In this document: piece after piece, positions 47,191-55,608 of the stretch | Layout of the letters: each line of letters opens with the position of its first letter | How positions within the stretch are numbered: position 1 is the first letter of the stretch | Assembly: GCA_963756745.1 (NCBI GenBank) | Contig: CAVWOU010000012.1 | Location: 62,001-126,000 of the forward strand | Source: DASPWW01 sp963756745 | GTDB taxonomy: Bacteria; Actinomycetota; Thermoleophilia; Solirubrobacterales; 70-9 | Direction: 5' to 3' | DNA: 64,000 nucleotides | Position numbers and translations under genes: made by a program | Notes under the pieces: generated by a model | Databases searched by the model: none | Seen by the model: the letters and a program-made list of their open reading frames with translations, nothing else | Told to the model about the DNA's origin: nothing

Positions 47191-49860
47191 ATGGCTCAAT
47201 CACAGGTGACACACGTCCCGCCTCAGAACCTCGAGGCGGAGGAGTCGGTGCTGGGGGCGATGATGGTGTCCGAGGGCGCGATCGCCCCGGTGATCCTCGA
47301 CGTCCGCCTCCACGACGAAGACTTCTACCGCGACCGCCACCGGGTCACGTTCGGCGCGATCAAGGCGCTGTACGAGCGCTCCGAGCCGATCGACGCGCTG
47401 ACGGTCACCGAGCTCCTCGCGCAGCGCGGGGAGCTCGACGGCGCCGGCGGCAAGGACGCGGTCTCGGCGCTCGCCTCGACCGTCCCCGCGCCGGGCAACG
47501 CGCGCCACTACGCCCAGATCGTGAAGCAGAACGCGCTGCTGCGCCGATTGCTCGCCGCCGCCCAGTCGATCCAGTCCTCCGTCCACGATCGCGAGGGCGA
47601 GCCCGAGGAGCTCGTCGAGGGAGCGGAGCGGCTTCTGTTCAAGGTCGCCCACGAGGAGCGCGCGAGCGACTTCCGCCAGGTGGCCGAGGTCCTCGCCGAG
47701 GAGATCGACCGGCTCGAGCAGCTCGCGAAGGGCGACACCGAGCTCACCGGCGTGCCGTCGGGGTTCCGCGACCTCGACTCGATGACCGGCGGCTTCCAGC
47801 CCGGGAACCTCGTCGTGATCGCAGCGAGGCCGGCCATGGGGAAATGCCAGAGCGGCTCGACACTCGTCTACGACCCGACCACCGGGACCCGCCGCCGGCT
47901 TGACGAGGTGGTTCAGGCGATTGAGCGGGGAGACAAGGTGTGGGTCGCCTCGCTTGGAGCCGATTTCAAGCTTCGCCGTGCGAGGGTCTCCGCCGCATAT
48001 CGCAACGGCATGAAGCCCCTGTATCGGGTCACTACCCGTCTCGGTCGGCGGACCGACGCCACCGCGAACCACCCCTTGCTCACCATCGAGGGCTGGAAGC
48101 GGGTCGACGAGCTCAAGCCAGGCGATCGCATCGCCGTCCCGCGCAGCCTCCCTCGAGTCGGAGGTGCGGAGCACATGGATGACGCCGAGATTGTGTTGCT
48201 CGCCGCCCTGATCGCGGACGGGAACCTCACCGGTGGTACTCCTAGTTTCTCCTTCGGGCGTGGGTCTCCCGTGCTCAGCGAGGTCGAGCGCGCCGCGGCA
48301 TCGTTGGGCGTGCGTTTCGTCGTCGGCCCACGTGGCGACTATGCCTACCTCAGCGCCGGCCGCGGTGCGCGAGCCAATCCTGTCCGAGAGCTATGCGAGC
48401 GGCACAGCGTTTGGGGCACGCGGTCGGAACACAAGCGCGTGCCGAAGGCGATCTTCGATCTGAGCCACGACCAGATCGCGCGTTTCCTCGGAGTGCTCTA
48501 CGCCTGCGACGGTCACATATACGCGAGCGACCGCCTGCGCCAGGTCGGCTACACGACGATCAGCGAGGAGCTCGCAAAAGGCGTGCAGCATCTGCTCCTT
48601 CGGCTCGAGATCGTTTCGGTCATCCGCGAATTGCGCCGCCCCGTTTATGACGGAACCGACAAGGTCGCGCGCGAGGTTCGGATCACGGGACGCGAGGGGC
48701 TTCGCGAGTTCTGCGCCCGGATATTCGTTCCGGGCAAGCAGGACAAGGCTAACCAGGTGATCAGCGGTCTCCCCCGTTCCACGCGGATGACCAACGTGGA
48801 CACGATTCCCAGCGAGGTTTGGTCCTTCATTGATTCCGCGAGAGGCGATCGGCCGTGGCGGGAGCTCAGCGTCGCCTCGCAGCGACCTCCGAACCACAAC
48901 TGGCACGTCGGAACCCGCGGAGTCTCGCGCTACCTACTTGCGGAGATCGCTGAGTTGTGTGATGACGATCGCCTCACGCATCTGGCCGAGTCGGACGTGT
49001 GGTGGGACGAGATCGTCTCGGTAGAGCCCGTCGGGGAGGAGGAGACCTACGACCTCACCGTCCCCGACCATCACAACTTCGTTGCCGATGACTTGATCGT
49101 GCACAACTCCAGCATCGTCTCCAACATCGCCGAGCACGTCTCGCTCAAGCATGGCCAGGCGGTCGCGTTCTTCTCGCTCGAGATGTCCGAGACCGAGCTC
49201 GCGCACCGCTTCATCGCCGTCCGGGCGCGGATCGCGAGCGACCGGCTGCGGAAGGGGAAGGTCGCGGCGAAGGACTGGCCGGGAGTGGTCCGTGCGTGCA
49301 ACGAGCTAGAGCAGGCGCCGCTCTGGATCGACGACTCCTCGGACGTCGGGATGCTCGACCTGCGGGCGAAGGCGAGGCGCCTTCATGCGGCGGAGGGCGG
49401 GCTCGGCCTCGTGATCGTCGACTACCTCCAGCTCATGCGGCCCGAGGACCCGCGCCAGAACCGGGTCGAGCAGGTCGCGCAGATCAGCCGGGGCCTGAAG
49501 ATCCTCGCGCGCGAGCTCGACGTTCCAGTGCTCGGGATCTCGCAGCTGTCGCGCGCGCCGGAGCAGCGCCCCGACAAGCGCCCGATCCTCTCCGACCTTC
49601 GCGAAAGCGGGCAGATCGAGCAGGACTCGGATCTCGTCGGGTTCATCTATCGCGACGAGTACTACAACCGCGAGGACTCGGACGACCCCGGCGTCGCGGA
49701 GCTGATCATCGCCAAGCATCGCAATGGCCCGACGGGAACGGTGCGGCTCGCGTTCCTCGAGCACTATCCGAGCTTCGCCAACCTCTCGCGGCAGGAGCGG
49801 CCCGTGGAGCAAAGCCCCGGCGAGGGGCCGCCGATCCTGGACGCCGCCGAGGAGGGCTGA
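47191..49860 (+). CDS. dnaB: replicative DNA helicase DnaB with intein
   Basis: 889 residues before splicing from ATG 47191 (ATG 47122 is an alternative); 468 after removal of the 421-residue intein. N-terminal domain PPQNLEAEESVLGAMMVSEG, linker helix, and RecA-like motor starting TGVPSGFRDLDSMTGGFQPG, LVVIAARPAMGK. The intein interrupts the Walker A P-loop after GK; the downstream extein begins SSIVSNIAEHV. Then VAFFSLEMSETELAHR (H1a), LVIVDYLQLM (Walker B), ISQLSRAPEQRPDKRPILSDLRESGQIEQDSD and AKHRNGPTGTVRLAF. Unwinds DNA at the fork; activity needs splicing. Confidence 0.93.
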   Translation: MAQSQVTHVPPQNLEAEESVLGAMMVSEGAIAPVILDVRLHDEDFYRDRHRVTFGAIKALYERSEPIDALTVTELLAQRGELDGAGGKDAVSALASTVPAPGNARHYAQIVKQNALLRRLLAAAQSIQSSVHDREGEPEELVEGAERLLFKVAHEERASDFRQVAEVLAEEIDRLEQLAKGDTELTGVPSGFRDLDSMTGGFQPGNLVVIAARPAMGKCQSGSTLVYDPTTGTRRRLDEVVQAIERGDKVWVASLGADFKLRRARVSAAYRNGMKPLYRVTTRLGRRTDATANHPLLTIEGWKRVDELKPGDRIAVPRSLPRVGGAEHMDDAEIVLLAALIADGNLTGGTPSFSFGRGSPVLSEVERAAASLGVRFVVGPRGDYAYLSAGRGARANPVRELCERHSVWGTRSEHKRVPKAIFDLSHDQIARFLGVLYACDGHIYASDRLRQVGYTTISEELAKGVQHLLLRLEIVSVIRELRRPVYDGTDKVAREVRITGREGLREFCARIFVPGKQDKANQVISGLPRSTRMTNVDTIPSEVWSFIDSARGDRPWRELSVASQRPPNHNWHVGTRGVSRYLLAEIAELCDDDRLTHLAESDVWWDEIVSVEPVGEEETYDLTVPDHHNFVADDLIVHNSSIVSNIAEHVSLKHGQAVAFFSLEMSETELAHRFIAVRARIASDRLRKGKVAAKDWPGVVRACNELEQAPLWIDDSSDVGMLDLRAKARRLHAAEGGLGLVIVDYLQLMRPEDPRQNRVEQVAQISRGLKILARELDVPVLGISQLSRAPEQRPDKRPILSDLRESGQIEQDSDLVGFIYRDEYYNREDSDDPGVAELIIAKHRNGPTGTVRLAFLEHYPSFANLSRQERPVEQSPGEGPPILDAAEEG
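47845..49107 (+). other. DnaB intein with LAGLIDADG homing endonuclease domain
   Basis: 421 codons inserted between Lys and Ser of the GK-S P-loop. It starts at Cys1 (CQSGSTLVYDP), has block B TANHPLLTIEGW with the TxxH pattern, block F YDLTVPDHHNFVADD, and ends VHN with Ser+1 in the extein. Two LAGLIDADG-like helices are present: LLAALIADGNL (about 122) and FLGVLYACDGHI (about 216); the second lacks the exact GG/DG form but keeps an Asp. A self-splicing protein element with possible homing activity. Confidence 0.92.
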
Positions 49861-49863
49861 CGC

Positions 49864-50583
49864 GTGCCCCGGCTGGCGGCCGCCGAAGCCATCGACCGCG
49901 CGTGTCCTTTCGGCGCCTGCGACGGCTCCGGCTGGATCCTCGGCCCCGAGGACGTCGCGCGCCCCTGCGAGTGTCGGGAGCGCCGCGTGTCGCGCGCCCG
50001 GTCGCGCGGGGTCGCCTCGGTGATCCCCGCCAAGTACAGGGGGCTCGGCTTCGAGCGCCCGCCGATCACCGAGCTCGACGCGACCGTCGTGGGGGTCGTC
50101 CGCGAGTACGTGGAGCGGCTCGACGAGAACCTCCGGGAAGGCCGCGGCCTGTGGCTGATGGGCGACGTCGGGACCGGCAAGACCTCGCTCGCGATGCTCG
50201 TCTCCAAGGCCGCGCTCGAGCACGGTCGCTCGGTCGCCATCTATTCGCTCCCGCGGCTGTTGGCCCGCATCCGGCGGACCTACGACGCCGAGGCCGGCGA
50301 GCAGTCCTACCTCGAGTTCTTCCAGCGCCTGACCGCGGTCGACCTCCTCCACGTCGACGACCTCGGGGCCGAGAAGCGCTCCGACTGGGTGCTCGAGCAG
50401 CTCTACGCGCTCGTCGACGAGCGCTACGAGTCGCAGCGCTCGATCGTGGTCACGACGAACCTCGATCAGGCGAGCCTCGAGGAGCAGATCGGCGCCCGGA
50501 CCGTCTCGCGGCTGGTCGAGGTATGCGGCGATCCCCTGCCCCTGTTCGGGGACGACCTGCGCTACCGGGTCGACGCCTCGTAA
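49864..50583 (+). CDS. DnaC-like helicase-loader AAA ATPase with N-terminal zinc ribbon
   Basis: 239 residues, GTG start 3 bp after dnaB. N-terminal cysteines (CPFGACDGSGWILG then PCECRE) form a likely zinc-binding site, as in DnaC/DnaI-type loaders. AAA core: Walker A MGDVGTGKTSLAML (about 100-113), Walker B VDLLHVDDLGAE, sensor I SIVVTTNLDQ and Arg-finger region RTVSRLVEVCGDPLP. The DLGAE and TTNL patterns are typical of DnaC/IstB ATPases. Its position suggests it loads the neighbouring DnaB. IstB-like transposition helper is unlikely because no istA is present. Confidence 0.85.
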   Translation: MPRLAAAEAIDRACPFGACDGSGWILGPEDVARPCECRERRVSRARSRGVASVIPAKYRGLGFERPPITELDATVVGVVREYVERLDENLREGRGLWLMGDVGTGKTSLAMLVSKAALEHGRSVAIYSLPRLLARIRRTYDAEAGEQSYLEFFQRLTAVDLLHVDDLGAEKRSDWVLEQLYALVDERYESQRSIVVTTNLDQASLEEQIGARTVSRLVEVCGDPLPLFGDDLRYRVDAS

Positions 50584-50624
50584 GGCGTCTGCGTCCCTCG
50601 ACGCCTCATAATCATCCCGGTCTA

Positions 50625-51932
50625 ATGCCCGGAATCGTGATCGTCGGCGCCCAGTGGGGCGACGAGGGAAAGGGAAAGGTCACCGACCTGCTCGCGGAGC
50701 GGGCGGAGCTCGTCGTGCGCTTTCAGGGTGGCAACAACGCGGGCCACACGATCGTCCGCGACGGCGAGGAGTTCAAGTTCCACCTCATCCCCTCCGGGAT
50801 CCTGTATCCGGGAAAGACGTGCGTGATCGGCAACGGGGTCGTGATCGACCCGCGAGTGCTGATCGGCGAGCTCGACGAGCTCAAGCGGCGCGGCGTGGAC
50901 GTGAGCGGGCTGCGCGTGTCCGCCAACGCCCACATGATCATGCCCTACCACGTGATGCTCGACACCGCCGGGGAGCTGAAGCTCGGCAAGCTCTCGATCG
51001 GGACCACGCGACGCGGGATTGGCCCCTGCTACGCGGACAAGGCGGCGCGGCTCGGCATCCGCGTGCAGGACCTCCTCGACGAGAAGATCCTGCGCAAGAA
51101 GATCATGGCCGCGCTGGAGCCCAAGAGCCAGCTGCTGCGCCCGTTCGCGAAGGATCCCGATCTCGACCTGCACGCGATGACCGAGAAGTACGTGACCTAC
51201 GGCCACCGGCTGGAGCCCCACATCGCAGACACCTCACGGCTGTGCTGGGACGCGCTCGACGACGGCTCCACGGTGCTGTTCGAAGGCGCCCAGGGCACGT
51301 TGCTCGACCTCGATCACGGCACCTATCCGTTCGTCACCTCGTCCAACCCGGTCGCCGGCGCGGCGTGCGTCGGCGCGGGGGTCGGCCCGGCCGACATCGA
51401 CGAGGTCTGGGGCGTCGCGAAGGCCTACGCGACGCGCGTGGGCGCCGGGCCGTTCCCGTCGGAGCTCGGCGACGAGATCGGCCGCACGATGCTCGAGCGC
51501 GGCCACGAGTACGGGACCACCACCGGCCGCCAGCGCCGCACTGGGTGGCTCGACCTGGTCGCGCTCCGGTACGCGGTGCGGCTGAACCGGATGAGCGCGA
51601 TCGCGGTGACGAAGCTCGACGTGCTCGCCGGGTTCGATCCAATCAGGGTCGCCGTTCGGTACCGACATCCCGAGGGCGCGACGTTCGACGAGTTCCCCTA
51701 CCACCAGTCGATCCTCCACATGGCCGAGGCCGAGTACGAGGAGCTCCCCGGCTTCGAGGCCGAGATCGGCGAGTGCAGGCGCGAGTCGGACCTGCCGCCG
51801 GAGGCGCGCGAGTACCTCGAGCTGATCGGCGACCACGCCGGCGCGCCGGTCCGCCTCGTCGGCGTCGGGCCCGGGCGCGACCAGGTGATCTGGCTCGGCG
51901 AGGAGCCCGAGGCTCGGCTGCGAGCCGCGTAA
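50625..51932 (+). CDS. purA: adenylosuccinate synthetase
   Basis: 435 residues. GTP-dependent condensation of IMP and aspartate in AMP synthesis. Seen: IVIVGAQWGDEGKGKVTDLL with the P-loop-like GDEGKGK, QGGNNAGHTIV with the catalytic His, FHLIPSGILYPGKTCVIGNG, TTRRGIGPCYADKAARLGIR, FEGAQGTLLDLDHGTYPFVT, TTTGRQRRTGWLDLVALRYA and VTKLDVL near the C terminus. Full length. ATG at 50625 is 41 bp after the loader gene. Confidence 0.95.
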   Translation: MPGIVIVGAQWGDEGKGKVTDLLAERAELVVRFQGGNNAGHTIVRDGEEFKFHLIPSGILYPGKTCVIGNGVVIDPRVLIGELDELKRRGVDVSGLRVSANAHMIMPYHVMLDTAGELKLGKLSIGTTRRGIGPCYADKAARLGIRVQDLLDEKILRKKIMAALEPKSQLLRPFAKDPDLDLHAMTEKYVTYGHRLEPHIADTSRLCWDALDDGSTVLFEGAQGTLLDLDHGTYPFVTSSNPVAGAACVGAGVGPADIDEVWGVAKAYATRVGAGPFPSELGDEIGRTMLERGHEYGTTTGRQRRTGWLDLVALRYAVRLNRMSAIAVTKLDVLAGFDPIRVAVRYRHPEGATFDEFPYHQSILHMAEAEYEELPGFEAEIGECRRESDLPPEAREYLELIGDHAGAPVRLVGVGPGRDQVIWLGEEPEARLRAA

Positions 51933-51943
51933 CCTCCCGCGCC

Positions 51944-53716
51944 ATGTTCGAGAAGGTCCTGGTCGCCAACCGCGGCGAGATCGCGATTCGCGTCATGCGG
52001 ACGCTGAAGGAGATGGGGATCGTGTCCGTCGCGGTGTACTCGGAGATCGATCGCGACGCGCCTCACGTCCGCGAGGCCGACGAGGCCCACCTGATCGGTC
52101 CCGCGGCGCCGACCGAGAGCTACCTCGCGAGCCAGAAGATCGTCGAGACCGCGTCGGCCGCGGGCGCCGAGGCGATTCACCCGGGCTACGGCTTCCTCGC
52201 CGAGAACGCCGATTTCGCTGCGGCGTGCGAGGAGGCCGGCTTGAGCTTCATCGGCCCACCCGCCGCCGCGATCGAGGCGATGGGCTCGAAGACGCGGGCG
52301 CGCGAGCTGATGTCCGAAGCCGGGGTCCCGATCGTCCCGGGCACGACCGAAGTCGTCGAGGACGCGAAGCAGGCGGCGAAGGAGGCCGGCGAGATCGGGT
52401 ATCCGGTCGCGCTCAAGGCCGCGGGCGGGGGCGGGGGCAAGGGCTTCCGGGTCGCCGCTTCCGAGGAGGAGATCGAGGAGGCGTTCGAGGGCGCATCCCG
52501 CGAGGGCGAACGGTTCTTCTCGGACCCGTCCGTGTACATCGAGAGCTACCTCGAAGATCCCCGCCACGTCGAGGTCCAGGTGCTCGCCGACTCGCACGGC
52601 AACGTGATCCACCTCGGCGAGCGCGACTGCTCGGTCCAGCGTCGCCACCAGAAGCTGATCGAGGAGGCGCCCGGCCCGCACGTCGACGCCGCGATGCGCG
52701 AGCGGATCGGCAAGATCGCGATCGACGCCGCCGCGGCGGTCTCCTACCGCTCCGCCGGCACCGTCGAGGGGCTGCAGGTCGGCGAGGAGTACTTCTTCCT
52801 CGAGATGAACACCCGGGTCCAGGTCGAGCACTGCGTGACCGAGATGGTCGCCGGAATCGACATCGTCCGCGAGCAGGTGCGGGTCGCGGCGGGCGAGGAG
52901 CTGTCGGTGGGCCAGGACGGCGTCGCGCTCCGCGGTCACGCGATCGAGTGCCGGATCAACGCCGAAGCCGCGCACAAGAACTTCGCGCCGGCCCCCGGCA
53001 CGATCTCGACCTACAGGGAGCCCGGTGGACCGGGGGTGCGGGTCGACTCGGGCGTCGAGCCGGGCTCCGAGGTGACGCCGATGTACGACCCGATGATCGC
53101 GAAGCTGATCGTGTGGAACACCGATCGCGACGGCGCGACCCGGCGCATGCTGCGCGCCCTCGACGAATACGAGATCGAGGGGACCGACACGCTGCTCCCG
53201 TTCCACAGGGCTCTCCTCGCCACCGAGCAGTGGCAGCGAGCCGAGACCTGCCGCGACCTGATCGGCGACCGGGAGTGGCTCAAGTCGCTCGCGCCGGAGA
53301 CCGCCGGTACGCCCTCGAGCGACGCCGACGGCGGCGAGACCGCGGCGGTCGAGCGCACCTATCACGTCGAGGTCGACGGGCGCCTTTACGGCGTCAGGGT
53401 GATGGTGGACGCCGAGATGGCGACCGGCCACGGCAACCCCACCACCGGCCTGGCTCGTCCTCCGCGGCGCGAGCGCGCAGAGGCGGCCGGCGGCGGCGCG
53501 GCGACCGAGACGCTCGTATCGCCGATCCAGGGATCGGTCCTCCGCGTGCCCGTCAACCAGGGCGACGAGGTCGAGCAGGGCACCTTGATCTGTGTCGTCG
53601 AGGCGATGAAGATGGAGAACGAGATCACCGCGCACCGCTCCGGCAAGCTCACGACCCTCAACGTCGAGGAGGGCGGCTCGATCTCCACCGGGGACACGAT
53701 CGCCGTCATCGAGTGA
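51944..53716 (+). CDS. accA3: acyl-CoA carboxylase alpha subunit (biotin carboxylase + BCCP)
   Basis: 590 residues. Biotin carboxylase with FEKVLVANRGEIAIRVMRTL, HPGYGFLAENADFAAACEEA, ATP-grasp loop KAAGGGGGKGFRV, HLGERDCSVQRRHQKLIEEA and FLEMNTRVQVEHCVTEMV. A linker then leads to the biotinyl domain with the carrier motif EAMKMEN (Lys556). This is the actinobacterial AccA3-type chain that works with separate AccD carboxyltransferases to carboxylate acetyl-, propionyl- or longer acyl-CoA. No accD lies in the window. Biotin is expected from BirA (16438-17154). Confidence 0.93.
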   Translation: MFEKVLVANRGEIAIRVMRTLKEMGIVSVAVYSEIDRDAPHVREADEAHLIGPAAPTESYLASQKIVETASAAGAEAIHPGYGFLAENADFAAACEEAGLSFIGPPAAAIEAMGSKTRARELMSEAGVPIVPGTTEVVEDAKQAAKEAGEIGYPVALKAAGGGGGKGFRVAASEEEIEEAFEGASREGERFFSDPSVYIESYLEDPRHVEVQVLADSHGNVIHLGERDCSVQRRHQKLIEEAPGPHVDAAMRERIGKIAIDAAAAVSYRSAGTVEGLQVGEEYFFLEMNTRVQVEHCVTEMVAGIDIVREQVRVAAGEELSVGQDGVALRGHAIECRINAEAAHKNFAPAPGTISTYREPGGPGVRVDSGVEPGSEVTPMYDPMIAKLIVWNTDRDGATRRMLRALDEYEIEGTDTLLPFHRALLATEQWQRAETCRDLIGDREWLKSLAPETAGTPSSDADGGETAAVERTYHVEVDGRLYGVRVMVDAEMATGHGNPTTGLARPPRRERAEAAGGGAATETLVSPIQGSVLRVPVNQGDEVEQGTLICVVEAMKMENEITAHRSGKLTTLNVEEGGSISTGDTIAVIE

Positions 53717-54567
53717 CCGGCGATCTGCCCTGGCGCGGGCCCGGCCCCGGCCGCCCGGACCTTCCCCTCCCGCCCGACAAGATGCCCGTCCGCCGAGGCG
53801 GGCGGATGCGCAAGCGATGGATCTACCTCGGCGCGTTCGCGGACGAGTTCCTGCTCTGCTGCGCGCGGGTCCAGGTCGGGCCCTTCGGCCAGACGTTCTG
53901 GGCGATCTTCGACCGCGACGGAGATGCGCTGCACGAGCGCACCGCGCTGCGGCTGCCGCCGGCGCGCGGCGAGGTGTGGACCGAGGACGATGGCAGCATG
54001 CACATCAGGTCGGGCGACGAGGTGAGGGTGAAGCTTCGCCCGGCTGATCGCAACCCGGTCGAATCGGTGTGTCCGACGTCGGAGGGCCAGTACACATGGA
54101 CCCGCAAGAGCGCCGACGTCCCGGTTCACTGCGACGTGCGCGTGAACGAGAAACGCTGGCGAGCCGACGCGCGGGGGGTCATCGACGACTCCGCCGGGTA
54201 CCACCCGCACCACACCGTGTGGAGCTGGTCAGCCGGGATCGGCCGTTCCGACGATGGGCGTGCGGTCGGCTGGAACCTGGTCAGCGGCATGAACGACCCG
54301 CCACACCGAAGCGAGCGCGCGATCTGGGTCGACGGAGATCCGTTCGAGCCCGGTCCGGTCGAGTTCGACGACCTCGATGCGGTTGCGTTCGACGACGGCT
54401 CGCGGCTGAGCTTCGACGCCGAGTGCGAGCGCGCGCGCCGCGAGAGCCGGCCGTTCATCCGCTACTCCTACCGCCAGCCGATGGGGATCTTCACCGGCTC
54501 GCTTCCCGGTGGGATCGAGCTCGCTCACGGCCTCGGCGTGATGGAGCACCACGACGCCGAGTGGTGA
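53713..54567 (+). CDS. DUF2804 family protein
   Basis: 284 residues from GTG 53713, overlapping the carboxylase stop by 4 bp. The layout PDLPLPPDKMPVRRGGRMRK, then RWIYLGAFADEFLLCCARVQ, and WNLVSGMNDPPHRSERAIWV matches DUF2804, a beta-rich family with lipocalin/AttH-like similarity and unknown function. Soluble, with no signal peptide. The coupling to an acyl-CoA carboxylase gene suggests, without proof, a lipid-related role. Confidence 0.75.
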   Translation: MTGDLPWRGPGPGRPDLPLPPDKMPVRRGGRMRKRWIYLGAFADEFLLCCARVQVGPFGQTFWAIFDRDGDALHERTALRLPPARGEVWTEDDGSMHIRSGDEVRVKLRPADRNPVESVCPTSEGQYTWTRKSADVPVHCDVRVNEKRWRADARGVIDDSAGYHPHHTVWSWSAGIGRSDDGRAVGWNLVSGMNDPPHRSERAIWVDGDPFEPGPVEFDDLDAVAFDDGSRLSFDAECERARRESRPFIRYSYRQPMGIFTGSLPGGIELAHGLGVMEHHDAEW

Positions 54568-54583
54568 GCGCCCGTTTGTTCGA

Positions 54584-55240
54584 TCACCCCGGATAGACGG
54601 ACTCGACCTGCCACCGCCAGGGCGGCTGCTCGGAGCGGGGGAACCGATAGTGGTTGCGCCCCGCGAGCGTCTCGAGCGGGACGAGCTTGGGGCTCGCGCT
54701 CTCGAGCAGCGGGGTCTTCGCGGCGGCTGCGACGTCGGCGGCCCCTGCCCGGCGCACGACCCGCTCCCATCCGAGCGAGGGCCGGTAGATCCAGTAGTTG
54801 ACCTCGACTCCGCCGCCGGCCCTGCGGCGATCCTCGACCGAGGTGAACGCCGTGGTCCGCCGGTTCGACGCCGTGAGGCGCTCGTCGCCGGTCCACGCGG
54901 CGCAACTGGCGCTCCGGCAGTAGCGGAAGTCGACGCCGACCAGGGGCAGTCCGCCGGCTCCGGCGCGTGGCTCGGGGGCCGGCGCGAGCGCGCGGACGAG
55001 GCCCGCGAGCGGGCGGCCGTACGCGTCGGTTAGGGGATCGCGCCAGCACGGGCCGGGGAGCCGCGGCGCGCAGCGAAGCTTGCGCGTGATCGCGGTGCCG
55101 AGCTCGCGCCCTTCGTCGACCGGCGGGCCGGCAGCGAACGCCGCCACGCCGGCAAGCAGAGCCGTCGCGACGAGCATCGCGAGCCCGATGTGCTCGACCG
55201 ACGCGGCTCCGCGCTGCGGGTGGTTCGCGCGGAGGTGCAC
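54584..55240 (-). CDS. prepilin-like secreted protein (Flp/TadE-type N terminus)
   Basis: 218 residues. The opening RGAASVEHIGLAMLVATALL, a short basic leader followed by a hydrophobic helix with Glu at about position 5 of the mature form (after GA/AS), is the class III/prepilin pattern seen in Flp and TadE proteins ('G.~ve~.Gl..li'). The rest is an extracellular domain with four Cys (KLRCAPRLPGPC, YCRSASC). No tad secretion genes are nearby. An isolated pseudopilin is the best guess; function unknown. Confidence 0.55.
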   Translation of the reverse strand: MHLRANHPQRGAASVEHIGLAMLVATALLAGVAAFAAGPPVDEGRELGTAITRKLRCAPRLPGPCWRDPLTDAYGRPLAGLVRALAPAPEPRAGAGGLPLVGVDFRYCRSASCAAWTGDERLTASNRRTTAFTSVEDRRRAGGGVEVNYWIYRPSLGWERVVRRAGAADVAAAAKTPLLESASPKLVPLETLAGRNHYRFPRSEQPPWRWQVESVYPG

Positions 55241-55294
55241 GCCGCGAGCGTGCCGATCGCGGGCGCGCGAGTGTGGCGGCGAACGTAAAGAGGC

Positions 55295-55567
55295 TTAGGA
55301 CAGTCCCTCGCGCGCCTCGCGCACGAGGGTGACCGCCTCGGGAAACACGATCCTGATCGCGTCACGGACCTGGACCGCCTGCTCGTCGCTGGACCCGGTG
55401 AGGTCGAGGCGGTTGATCGCGGCGACGGTCATGTCGACCGCGAGCTTGATCGCGTTGTCGGCCCACGCCACGCGCTGCGCGCCCTGCATCTGCTCGGCGA
55501 GCTCTCCGAGCCGCTGTCGGATCTCCTCGGGGTCGCCCCCGAACAGGTTGAAGGACTCGCCTTCCAC
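55295..55567 (-). CDS. small conserved alpha-helical protein
   Basis: 90 residues, acidic, all helical. MEGESFNLFGGDPEEIRQRL, then GELAEQMQGAQRVAWADNAI and a C-terminal helix IRIVFPEAVTLVREAREGL. No known motif or signal. The compact composition and ATG start argue for a real gene. Isolated by about 50 bp on either side. Confidence 0.5.
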   Translation of the reverse strand: MEGESFNLFGGDPEEIRQRLGELAEQMQGAQRVAWADNAIKLAVDMTVAAINRLDLTGSSDEQAVQVRDAIRIVFPEAVTLVREAREGLS

Positions 55568-55608
55568 TCGTCCGATGATAGAGCGGCGCGTTCGGTGCCG
55601 CGAGCCTT

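Noticed and set aside
49864..50583. IstB transposition helper
   Set aside because: There is no IstA transposase or inverted repeats nearby, and the gene is tightly linked to dnaB.
52225..53712. long plus-strand frame inside the carboxylase gene, continuing into DUF2804
   Set aside because: Only the part after GTG 53713 has protein-like composition; the rest is an Arg-rich alternative frame of accA3.
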